Shown here one piece after another: positions 55,203 to 62,859 of a stretch of 64,000 bases of DNA (its first letter is position 1; every line of letters begins with the position of its first letter). Under the pieces are notes generated by a model. That model was not told the origin of the DNA, ran no database searches, and saw only the letters and a list, made by a program, of their open reading frames with translations. The position numbers and the translations under genes are program-made. The DNA comes from Actinomadura mexicana (GTDB lineage Bacteria > Actinomycetota > Actinomycetes > Streptosporangiales > Streptosporangiaceae): the NCBI RefSeq assembly GCF_900188105.1, contig NZ_FZNP01000008.1, positions 124,001-188,000 on the forward strand, given 5' to 3'.

Positions 55203-56908
55203 CGGCCCCGCCCGCCGCGCGCCTGCTGCACCGCCACCTGCGCGGACAGTGGCCCGCGATGCGCCGCCTGTCCGCCTGGTCGGTCGTGGAGTCCCTGCCG
55301 ATGTTCGCGTCCGGCCTGCTCCTGGCCCGCGCCGTCGACCACGGGTTCCTCGCGGGACGCACCCTGACCGGCCTCGGCTGGCTGGGCGTCCTCGCGGCCC
55401 TGTACGCCGTCGGCGCGGTCGCGACCGGACGGGTCTACCCGTGGCTCGCCGCGACCGTCGAACCGCTGCGCGACTCGCTGGTCACCGAGGTCGTCGCCGC
55501 CGCCCTCCGCCGGATGGCCGACCGCACCCCGGACGCCGCCGGCGCAGGCGTCTCCCAGGTCACCGAGCAGGCCGAGGCCGTCCGGGCCCTGGTGGGGACC
55601 GCGCTGCGCAACGTCCGCCAGCTGGTCTCCGCCGGCGCCGCCGCGCTCGTGGGCCTGGCCCTGCTGTCCCCGCCGCTGGCCCTCGTCATCTGCCTGTCGG
55701 TGGCCCTCGCCCTGGGGGTGTACGCGGCCTTCGTGGGCCTGCAGATCCGCCGCTACCGGGCCGTCATCCGCCAGGCCGAGCGCATCGGGGAGGCCGCCGC
55801 CGGCGTCGTGCACGGTGTCCGGGACGTCGCCGCCTGCGCCGCCGAGGACCGCGCCGCCGCCGCGGTGGGCGAGGTCGTGGACGCACAGGCGGAGGCCCTG
55901 CGCGCCTACGCGCGCACCCGCTGGGTCCGCCTCCCCGTCCTGGCCCTCGGGGTGCACCTGCCCCTGCTCGCCCTGCTCGTCCTGGCGCCGTACCTGACCG
56001 CGCACCACGGACTCACCGCCGGGCAGATCGCGGGCGGCGCGGGCTACCTGGTGACCGGGCTCCAGCCGGGCATCACCGTCCTCGTCGACGCGGGCGGCAC
56101 CCTCCTGCTCAGCCTCGCGGTGGTCCTGGGCCGCCTCGCCGAGGTCTGCACCGTCCCCGAAGCGCCGGCGCCCGGCACGGCGACGGCCGAATCGTCCGGC
56201 ATCGAGGCCGACCACGTCACCTTCGCCTACTCCCCGCACGCCGCCCCCGTCGTCGAGGACCTGTCGCTCCACGTCCCCGAGGGGACGCACCTGGCCGTCG
56301 TCGGCCCCAGCGGCACCGGCAAGTCCACCCTCGCGAACCTGCTCACCGGCCTCCTGGAACCCCGGAAGGGCAAGATCACCCTCGGCAAGGTCCCCCTCCC
56401 CCGCCTGGACCCGGCACACCTGCGCTCGAAGATCACGCTGATCCCACAGGAGAGCTACGTCTTCGCCGGCACCCTCCGCGACAACCTGGCCTACCTGAAC
56501 CCCGAGGCCACCAGACCCAACCTGGACGAGGCCGCGGCCGCCGTCGGACTTCTGGACCTCGTCCAACGCCTGGGCGGCTACGAGACGGACATCCCACCCG
56601 GCGGCGGCGACCTCTCCCAGGGCGAACGCCAGCTCATCACCCTGGCACGCGCCTACCTGTCCCCGGCCGCGGTCATCGTCCTGGACGAGGCCACCAGCCA
56701 CCTGGACCCCGCCACCGAGGCCCGCGCCGAACAAGCCCTGGCGACCCGCGGCGGCACCCTGATCGTCATAGCCCACCGCATCACCTCGGCCGAACGAGCT
56801 GACCAGGTCCTCCTGCTGGACGGCCCCGTCCCCCTCCTGGGCACCCACGAGACCCTCCAAACCCGCAGCCAAACCTACGCAGACCTGGTAGGCCACTGGC
56901 TGACCTGA
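55199..56908 (+). CDS. ABC exporter subunit with complete ATPase site
   Basis: A 569-residue half-transporter. Membrane domain about 15-300; Walker A GPSGTGKST from G369, IPQESYVF as Q-loop, DLSQGERQ as signature (SQGE variant), catalytic E497 in IVLDEATSHLD and H526 in IAHRITSA. It keeps the residues that its partner has lost, so together they make one active ATP site and one degenerate site. GTG 55199 overlaps the partner gene. No C39 peptidase domain is present in either subunit, which is why leader removal needs a separate enzyme. Confidence 0.9.
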   Translation: MTAPPAARLLHRHLRGQWPAMRRLSAWSVVESLPMFASGLLLARAVDHGFLAGRTLTGLGWLGVLAALYAVGAVATGRVYPWLAATVEPLRDSLVTEVVAAALRRMADRTPDAAGAGVSQVTEQAEAVRALVGTALRNVRQLVSAGAAALVGLALLSPPLALVICLSVALALGVYAAFVGLQIRRYRAVIRQAERIGEAAAGVVHGVRDVAACAAEDRAAAAVGEVVDAQAEALRAYARTRWVRLPVLALGVHLPLLALLVLAPYLTAHHGLTAGQIAGGAGYLVTGLQPGITVLVDAGGTLLLSLAVVLGRLAEVCTVPEAPAPGTATAESSGIEADHVTFAYSPHAAPVVEDLSLHVPEGTHLAVVGPSGTGKSTLANLLTGLLEPRKGKITLGKVPLPRLDPAHLRSKITLIPQESYVFAGTLRDNLAYLNPEATRPNLDEAAAAVGLLDLVQRLGGYETDIPPGGGDLSQGERQLITLARAYLSPAAVIVLDEATSHLDPATEARAEQALATRGGTLIVIAHRITSAERADQVLLLDGPVPLLGTHETLQTRSQTYADLVGHWLT

Positions 56909-56947
56909 GAGACACCTGCGTCATGCCATACCGGCCTGGCGCCGAGC

Positions 56948-57356
56948 ATGGAGTCCCAAGGAGAGCCGGGCTCTTTCGCCGCCGGGTACACGGAGCACCT
57001 GCTCGACCGGCTTTCATCCCTCCGGCTCGGCTTGGCCGCCGCCGAGCGGGGCTCGGACGCGCTTGTCTCCATGGGGTGGAGCGGGCCGCTGAACTACACC
57101 GACGACACCGGGATAGATCGCGTCAGTGGTCCGCAGCTGGGAGGATCGCTTCGGTGCCCAGGTCGTCGGCGCCGGTTTCGCCGACCTGTATCCGAGCGTC
57201 GCGGCTCCACCGTCGACCTACGAGGAGGCGCTCCGACTCGCCGCCGAGCATCCCGCGTTCTGCCCGGACGACATCTGGCAGAACAGCTCCCCCGCCACAC
57301 TCGCCTCATAGGCCCAGGACCTCGTCGACCTCAACGCATGGGAGTTCTGGTGGGAC
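56948..57356 (+). pseudogene. Decayed DUF4253 gene
   Basis: An intact-looking first part (from ATG 56948: LVSMGWSGPLNYTDDTG) loses frame near 57115-57125. The sequence continues one frame over as VRSWEDRFGAQVVGAGF and FCPDDIWQ, hits TAG at 57309-57311, and resumes with AWEFWWD, the usual DUF4253 ending. One frameshift plus one nonsense codon in a row of family landmarks shows a dead gene. DUF4253 function is not known. Confidence 0.75.
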
Positions 57357-57573
57357 GGAACCCCACCCCTCGGCGGTGAGCTCCACTCGCGTTCCCACCG
57401 CGCGGCCAGCGCCTTACGAAGCTCCCGTAAACCCAGGCGTTCCAGCACACTGGCCGTACGCAGTCCGCTACCACGTCGGAGCCGCCTCGGACGGGTCGTC
57501 CACCTCGGTCGCCGAACGCCCTTAGGGTAAGCTCTCCGCAGAATGAACAATCTAGAGAACCAGGAGTGCTCTT

Positions 57574-58467
57574 ATGGAAGAGACCGTTAAGATTGGGCGT
57601 CCGACCTCAGGGTCACCGCTCGATCTGGCCACAAGGCGCCGCGTTCAGCGGCCGGGAACTGTCTCCCAAAGGGCGGTTCCTTATGGAGACTTCTCCGAAG
57701 CACAGCGACACGCGACCGCGGAGGAGATAGTCGAGGTCATCGACCGCTACGCCGATCCCCAGGAGTGCCGCAGGCATCTCCGCAGATACTGCCGGCTGCG
57801 TGTCATTGCCACTCATCGGGAGGCGCTGGAGTTTCTCGACGGTGGTCACGGCGTCAAGTCGTACATCGACCTGCGAGCGGTTGCCACTGATCGGGAGGCG
57901 CTGGAGGTCCTCGAAGGTGGCCACTGCGTTCAGTCGTACATCAGACTGCGAGCGGTCGCCACGCACGAGGAGGCGCTGGAGGTCCTCGACGGCGAGAAGT
58001 CTGCCTTCGGGCCCTACATCAAGTTGCGGAAGAACCTTGAGCACCGAAAGGCGCTGAGGGTCGCGCGCACGGGCGTCCCGGCGGATGCCTTCTTGGAGAT
58101 CAGCCAGGTGGCCACTCTGGAAGAGGCCCTGGAAGCTCTCCAGGGGCTTTCTGAAGACGAGCATGTATCCGGGTACAGTGCCTTCTATCGCCTGGCGCGA
58201 GGTCTGGGAGCCACGCACGAGAGAATTATTGCGTGCGTCCTTCGGTTCTCGCTCAATGCCGATGGCGCCTGGACCTATACCGCCAGCGATGCGGAGATGG
58301 CGCTTCGCTGGTTCTGCGAAAGCCTCCTGATCGGAGCTGGAATCTCCGAGGAGGAGATCGAAGAATGGGAGCAGGCGATGTCCTGCCCCTCCAACCCCTC
58401 CTGGTGTCCTCCGGGGCAGCCCAGCCGGGAGGAGGTACTCGCCTGGGTTCGGATGCCGTCCCACTGA
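57574..58467 (+). CDS. Protein of unknown function with 25-residue repeats
   Basis: A 297-residue protein starting at ATG 57574 behind CAGGAG. Residues 75-99, 100-124, 125-150, 151-175 and 176-205 are successive copies of a unit whose consensus is LRAVATHREALEVLDGGH, then xVxSYIx; the first three are closely alike and the last two worn. It reads as a helical solenoid. The N-terminus (1-60) is basic; the C-terminus (250-297) is acidic then Cys/Pro-rich. Third codon positions are less G/C-rich than in nearby genes, suggesting acquisition or relaxed selection. I do not recognise the family. It lies 0.67 kb after the exporter genes, on the same strand but beyond a pseudogene. Confidence 0.72.
   Translation: MEETVKIGRPTSGSPLDLATRRRVQRPGTVSQRAVPYGDFSEAQRHATAEEIVEVIDRYADPQECRRHLRRYCRLRVIATHREALEFLDGGHGVKSYIDLRAVATDREALEVLEGGHCVQSYIRLRAVATHEEALEVLDGEKSAFGPYIKLRKNLEHRKALRVARTGVPADAFLEISQVATLEEALEALQGLSEDEHVSGYSAFYRLARGLGATHERIIACVLRFSLNADGAWTYTASDAEMALRWFCESLLIGAGISEEEIEEWEQAMSCPSNPSWCPPGQPSREEVLAWVRMPSH
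57796..58023 (+). repeat. 75-bp coding tandem repeat
   Basis: Three units (57796-57870, 57871-57945, 57946-58023, the last with one extra codon) share most bases, for example CGGGAGGCGCTGGAG in units one and two. This is recent in-frame duplication in the gene at 57574; two older copies follow downstream. Confidence 0.8.
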
Positions 58468-58594
58468 GAAACGGATGCAGTCGTCCGGCCAATGGGATCT
58501 GGTGCCGCATCCGTCGTCGAATGCTGACTACGGCGACCTCATCTTTCAGCTCGCAGACGGACCATCCTCCGACTTGCAGCAGAAATCACCAATC

Positions 58595-58628
58595 ACCGGT
58601 TCCCGCTCGTCAGAGGGCGGGAACCGGT
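58595..58628. terminator. Bidirectional hairpin
   Basis: Perfect 12-bp arms (58595-58606 and 58617-58628) with a 10-nt loop. It lies between the repeat-protein gene (plus) and the decayed minus-strand sequences. Confidence 0.6.
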
Positions 58629-58974
58629 CCTTCCACCTCGAAGCCGAAGACGCCCTTTCAGCTGTACGGCACTGGGCGGGGTGCAGACAGCACAGCTCGC
58701 CACCTCGTTCGTTCCCTCGACGGAGGGAGCAGGGTGGCTCGCCCGCCACTGCACATCGCCGTCGCGATCGGGGACCGTGACACGTCCGATCACGGTGAGC
58801 CGGTCATCCATCAACAGCAGCTCACCGGTCACCGACAGCGCCACCCACCCGTGCGGGATCTGATGAGGCGCGCCGAGGACCGGCTCGGGCGGTTCGGCGA
58901 CGAACTCAACGTCGAGGGCCGCCGTCAAGTCTCCTGGCGACCTTGGCGCTCCGATAAGTGCGTGCTTCGTCCGG
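58629..58974 (-). pseudogene. Fragment of an unidentified minus-strand gene
   Basis: About 85 codons read like real protein with this genome's codon bias: LTAALDVEFVAEPPEPVLG, then HQIPHGWVALSVTGELLLMD and RLTVIGRVTVPDRDGDVQW. No sensible start exists; upstream it runs into the intron-type reverse transcriptase fragment. It may be the 3' remainder of a gene interrupted by that element. The rest of the 58468-58974 interval shows only the hairpin. Confidence 0.45.
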
Positions 58975-59612
58975 TCACTCGTAACGGGTGCGGTAGGCGA
59001 CGATCTGAACGTTGAAGCCGAGGAAATCAAAACTCTCGGCCACTTGAACGATGCGGGTCTTATCCTCGTTGAAAGACAGGCCCCGACCGCCCGGCCACCG
59101 CGCCAGTCGCTCCTTGATCAGCACGGCCTGGTGGCGGGTGTGACAGAGCCCCACCAGGTCGTCCGCGTACCTGATCAGCACCGGAGAATCCGGATAACTT
59201 CCTCCTGCCTTGGGACCGGCAGTTCTGTACCTGGCTCCAGCGACCGTTTCCAGACCGTGTAACGCGACGTTCAGCAGTAGCGGACTGATGACCCCGCCCT
59301 GCGGAGTTCCTTCCTCGGTCGCGAACCCGCGTCCCGCCTCGAACACTCCTGCCCGGAGCCACTCACGCACCATTTCCCGAGCGGGAAACAGGCCGATCGC
59401 CTCCATCAACGTCTCGTGGTCGATGCGGTCGAACGCCGCAGCCAGATCCGCATCGAGTACCCATAGCCGTGCTGCGCTCTTGCTTTTGCACGTCTCATCG
59501 ATGGCCTCGATGGCGTCATGACACCCTCGCCCCGGCCGAAACTCATATGACTTGGCCTCGAACCGGGCCTCCCACTCGGGTTCCAGTGCATTCCGGACCG
59601 CGCTTGATGACA
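58975..59612 (-). pseudogene. Truncated group II intron reverse transcriptase/maturase
   Basis: From about 59612 down to a stop at 58975 the minus strand encodes the middle of a bacterial RT: ALEPEWEARFEAKSYEFRPG, LWVLDADLAAAFDRIDHETL, then GTPQGGVISPLL and LIRYADDLVGLCHT (YADD catalytic site), ending FDFLGFNVQ. The N-terminal RT blocks before ALEPEW and the maturase X and HNH domains after FLGFNV are missing, so it is a dead fragment. No intron domain V could be recognised around it. Confidence 0.85.
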
Positions 59613-59721
59613 GCGGTCCTCGCCCAGCGCCGCTCCCCTCGCTGACAATCGCCAGGACAGATCACGCTGCTGTCCCCGAGCGCCTGGACCTGCACCAGGG
59701 CGTGACTGTGGGGCGGCGTGG

Positions 59722-59752
59722 TTGACCTCAAGTGTGGTTGAGGTTTTAGCGT
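59722..59752 (+). promoter_or_regulatory. MerR/SoxR-type promoter
   Basis: TTGACC (59722-59727) and TAGCGT (59747-59752) are 19 bp apart, the over-long spacing used by MerR activators. Between them sits CCTCAA-GTGTGG-TTGAGG (59726-59743), a SoxR-box-like palindrome. It precedes the reductase at 59789; no merR gene is adjacent. Confidence 0.65.
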
Positions 59753-59788
59753 GGCAGGCTCCTGGTGGTTTTCGAGGGGGAGGTTGTG

Positions 59789-60664
59789 ATGGGTTCTGCG
59801 CGGGTGAGCGTGACGGTGCTCGGGCTTGGGGAGATGGGGGCCGCGCTGGCGGGAGCGATCCTGGACGGCGGCCATCCGACCACCGTGTGGAATCGCACGG
59901 CGGGGAAGGGCGACGCGCTGGTCGCCAAGGGGGCGAGTCAGGCCAGCGGCGTCCGGGAGGCCGTTGCCGCCGGGCGGGTCGTGGTGGTCAACGTCAAGGG
60001 CAACTCCGTCGCCCGTGAACTGCTGGAGACGGCAGGAGACGACCTGCGCGGACGCGTCGTCGTCAACCTGACGGACGGGACGTCGGACGAGGTCAGGGAG
60101 GTGGCCGCGGCGGTCGCCGAGCGCGGCGGGGAGTACCTGCACGGGCAGATCATGACCATCGCGCCGGGCGTCGGGCATCCGGACGCGACGGTCTTCTACA
60201 GCGGCTCCGCGGACGTTCACGAGCGTCACCGGCAGGTGCTGCGGCTTCTCAGCGGGCACGCACCTCTGGTGTCCGACGACCCCGGTGTCGCGGTCCTCTA
60301 CGGCATGGCCGTCCACGGGACGATGTGGGGGCTCCTCAACGGGTTCCTGCACGCGGCCGCGGTGCTGTCGGACGAAGGTGTCGAGGTCGGACGGTTCCTG
60401 AAGGAGGCCGAGAGCCCGCTTGCGGCGCTGTCGATGTTCCTGCCGTCGATCGCGGACGAGGTGGACCGGGGCCGGTTCGCGACGCCCTACGGGGCGCTGC
60501 GCCACCATCTGCCCTCGATCGAGGACCTCGCGCGGGAGAGCCGGGCGCGGGGCATCGACGACGAGCTTCCCGAGTACTCCCGCGCGCTCGTGGCGGCGGC
60601 GATCGAACGGGGCCACGGAGACGACAGCTACTCCCGGCTCGTCGAACACTTCCGCAGGCCCTAG
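59789..60664 (+). CDS. NAD(P)-binding reductase, imine-reductase / 3-hydroxyisobutyrate dehydrogenase-like
   Basis: A 291-residue Rossmann protein. VTVLGLGEMGAALAGAIL is the GLGxMG nucleotide-binding motif, followed by TTVWNRTAGKGDAL with the Arg expected for NADPH. NLTDGTSDEVRE replaces the usual DxST catalytic stretch, and the middle helix reads AVHGTMWGLLNGFLHAAA, without the catalytic lysine of HIBADH. That matches the imine-reductase subgroup. ATG 59789 follows GAGGGGGAGG. A MerR-type promoter lies upstream, suggesting stress or xenobiotic induction. Confidence 0.85.
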   Translation: MGSARVSVTVLGLGEMGAALAGAILDGGHPTTVWNRTAGKGDALVAKGASQASGVREAVAAGRVVVVNVKGNSVARELLETAGDDLRGRVVVNLTDGTSDEVREVAAAVAERGGEYLHGQIMTIAPGVGHPDATVFYSGSADVHERHRQVLRLLSGHAPLVSDDPGVAVLYGMAVHGTMWGLLNGFLHAAAVLSDEGVEVGRFLKEAESPLAALSMFLPSIADEVDRGRFATPYGALRHHLPSIEDLARESRARGIDDELPEYSRALVAAAIERGHGDDSYSRLVEHFRRP

Positions 60665-60757
60665 GGCCGTGGGCGCCGTCCTTCGCGGATGTGCCGCGAT
60701 GAGTCCTGCGGTGTCCGGCGGTCATACTGTCGAACCCGTCTCCGAGGAGGGCGTCTG

Positions 60758-61113
60758 ATGCGCAGCGTGACCTCGCCGTGCTCTGGAACGCGCTCCCGAA
60801 GGTGGTGTTCTCCACCACGCTGTCGGCGGTGCGGGGCAACGCCCGCCTGGCCTCCGGCGGCCTGGCCGAGGAGATCGAGCGGTTGCGGGCCGAGCCGGGC
60901 GAGGGCGACATCGCGATCGGCGGCGCGACTCTCGCCGCCGAGGTGGCCGCACCGGGTCTGATCGACGAGTATCGGGTCAGGGTCAACCCGGTGCTGGTCG
61001 GTGGTGGCGTTCCGTTCTTTCCGCAGCACGAGCATCAGGTGGGTCTCGAACTCGTCGAGACCCGCACCTTCAACTCAAGAGTCGTCTTCCTCCACTACCG
61101 CGTGGCGCGCTAG
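60758..61113 (+). pseudogene. Dihydrofolate-reductase-family (RibD C-terminal) gene with internal deletion
   Basis: GAGGAGG (60744-60750) and ATG 60758 start MRSVTS, the normal beginning of this family. A few codons later the homology jumps, in another frame, to ALPKVVFSTTL, GDIAIGGATLAAEVAAPGLI and NPVLVGGGVPFF, the C-terminal half. About 80-90 expected residues are missing between them, including the N-terminal cofactor site. The joint is near 60770-60780. TCATACTGT at 60722-60730 is a plausible old promoter -10 element. Confidence 0.7.
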
Positions 61114-61634
61114 CCAGGGGTGGTCGTTCGGGAGTTGCCTGCCTGGTCGCCGAGGCTGAGCAGGAGGGTGCGCAGTGTTGCGGCCAGGTCGTCCTGCTGG
61201 TGTTGGTCGAGGGCCCCCAAGAGGCGGCGTTCGTTGTCCAAGTGGGCAGTGACGGCGCGGTCGATGAGGTCGCGGCCGGCGGGGGTGAGGGCGACGATGA
61301 CGGTGCGGCGGTTGGCGGGGTCGAGGTCGCGCGTGACGTAGCCCTTGGCGACGAGCCGGTCCAAACGGTTGGTGACGGCGCCCGAGGTCACCATGGAGGA
61401 GCGGGCCAGCGTGCCCGCGGTGATGCCGCCAGGTGAGTCGGCGCGGCGGAGGGTGGCCAGGACGTCGAACTCGCCCCGCTCCAGCCCGAACTCGGCGAAG
61501 AGCGCCTTGAGTTCGCGCTCGGCGATCCGGGTCAGCCGGGAGAGGCGGCCGAGCACCCTCATGGGGGACGCGTCGAGGTCGGGGCGGGCGCGGGCCCACT
61601 GCTCGACGATCAGGTCGACGGCGTCTCGATCCAC
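61110..61634 (-). CDS. MarR-family transcriptional regulator
   Basis: A 174-residue winged-helix protein. The recognition region GITAGTLARSSMVTSGAVTNRLDRLVAKG is long; its core SSMVTSGAVTNRLDRL and the wing RDLDPANRRTVIVALTPAGR are typical of MarR. Flanking helices (about 25-60 and 130-165) form the dimer interface. GTG 61634 lies behind GAGAGGTAA. It diverges from the secreted propeller gene, with several TTGAA/TTCAA palindromes between, so it probably represses both genes. Confidence 0.92.
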   Translation of the reverse strand: MDRDAVDLIVEQWARARPDLDASPMRVLGRLSRLTRIAERELKALFAEFGLERGEFDVLATLRRADSPGGITAGTLARSSMVTSGAVTNRLDRLVAKGYVTRDLDPANRRTVIVALTPAGRDLIDRAVTAHLDNERRLLGALDQHQQDDLAATLRTLLLSLGDQAGNSRTTTPG

Positions 61635-61643
61635 ACTTACCTC

Positions 61644-61716
61644 TCAACGTTGAACTGTTTGACATCAAGGTAGCACTCCGCCTACCTTTTTCAGTGTTGA
61701 ACATTTCAACCTTGAA
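61644..61716. promoter_or_regulatory. MarR operators in the divergent promoter
   Basis: TCAACGTTGA (61644-61653) is a perfect palindrome beside the marR start; TTGAA-CAT-TTCAA (61697-61709) and TTCAA-CC-TTGAA (61705-61716) overlap just before the propeller gene. TTGACA at 61659-61664 is a good -35. A weak 6-bp hairpin with a T-run (61668-61691) also lies here. Confidence 0.6.
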
Positions 61717-61725
61717 AGGTGCTCC

Positions 61726-62682
61726 ATGCAACGTCGGACGATCTCTGCCGTTCTGGTGTTCGGGCTGGTCAGCGCGATGGGCGCACCGGTGCGGGCGGAC
61801 GTGGGCCGGCAGGCCGCGTCGGCGGCGTACCCGACCACGATCGGGCTGCCGAACGGGTTCCAGCCCGAGGGCATCGCGATCGGCCCCGGACCGTTCGCCT
61901 ACGTCGGTTCCATGGCCGACGGCTCGGTGTACCGCGCCGACCTGCGCACGGGGCGCGGCGCGATCCTCAGCCGGGGGCCGGGCACGCAGGCCCTCGGGCT
62001 GAAGAGCGATTCGCGCGGGCGGCTGTTCGTGGCGGGAGGTGCGGGCGGCGACGCTCGTGTCCTCGACGCCCGCACCGGCCGGGTGCTGGCCTCCTACCGG
62101 CTGGCCGACGGCCCGTCGTTCATCAACGACGTCATCATCACGCAGGGCGCCGCGTGGTTCACCGACTCCACCAATCCGGTGCTCTACAGGCTGCCGCTCG
62201 GCGGCGGACGGCTGCCCTCCGCCGCGGTGCGGGTGCCGCTCACCGGCGATCTCGTCTACCAGGGCGATCCCGGCAGCCCCGACAGTGCCGGATTCAACGC
62301 CAACGGCATCACGCCGACACCGGACGGCCGGGGCCTGATCGTCGTGCAGTCGAACACCGGTGGGCTGTTCCGCGTCGACCCGACGGGCAGGACCCGCCGG
62401 GTGGACCTGCACGGCGAGTCGCTGCCGGAAGGCGACGGCCTGCTGCTGCGGGGCCGGACGTTGTACGCGGTGCAGAACCGGCTCGACACCGTGGCCGTCC
62501 TGCGGTTGGACGCGACGGGAACCAGTGGCCGTGTTGTGCGGCGGGTGACGGACAGCCGGTTCGCCCTGCCCACGACCGTGGCCGCCTTCGGCTCGCGGCT
62601 GTACCTCCCCAACATCCAGTTCTTCGCCACGGGGCCGACTCCAGGCATCTCGTACAACGCGGTCGCCATTCCCCGCCCGTAA
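61726..62682 (+). CDS. Secreted SMP-30/gluconolactonase-like beta-propeller protein
   Basis: A 318-residue exported protein. A Sec signal peptide (about 1-25: basic MQRR, hydrophobic core, cleavage after VRA) precedes repeated propeller blades: GFQPEGIAIGPGPFAYVGS, RLFVAGGAGGDARVLDARTG, FINDVIITQGAAWFTDST, FNANGITPTPDGRGLIVVQS, then EGDGLLLRGRTLYAVQN. The NDV/DS and NANG motifs resemble SMP-30 metal-site blades. It may be a lactonase or a strictosidine-synthase-like hydrolase; substrate unknown. Regulated by the divergent MarR gene, by position. Confidence 0.82.
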   Translation: MQRRTISAVLVFGLVSAMGAPVRADVGRQAASAAYPTTIGLPNGFQPEGIAIGPGPFAYVGSMADGSVYRADLRTGRGAILSRGPGTQALGLKSDSRGRLFVAGGAGGDARVLDARTGRVLASYRLADGPSFINDVIITQGAAWFTDSTNPVLYRLPLGGGRLPSAAVRVPLTGDLVYQGDPGSPDSAGFNANGITPTPDGRGLIVVQSNTGGLFRVDPTGRTRRVDLHGESLPEGDGLLLRGRTLYAVQNRLDTVAVLRLDATGTSGRVVRRVTDSRFALPTTVAAFGSRLYLPNIQFFATGPTPGISYNAVAIPRP

Positions 62683-62859
62683 GTCCGATTCATGCTTTAT
62701 CTGGGGGTGAGGCCGCGGGCGCGAAGATAACTTGAACGACACCGCACGCGGCGGATGACATGGCGGCGGACAACCAGGGCAGATCGACCGGCGTCGGGCG
62801 CCGATGTACCAGGCGTCTGAATAGCCCATTTGTCTTGATCTGATTGGATACCTGGTTCT

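Noticed and set aside
57218-57550. 110-codon minus-strand open frame opposite the DUF4253 pseudogene
   Set aside because: The plus strand carries clear DUF4253 landmarks, so this is a shadow frame.
59406-59648. 80-codon minus-strand open frame
   Set aside because: It lies out of frame over the reverse-transcriptase fragment, whose family motifs are in the other frame.
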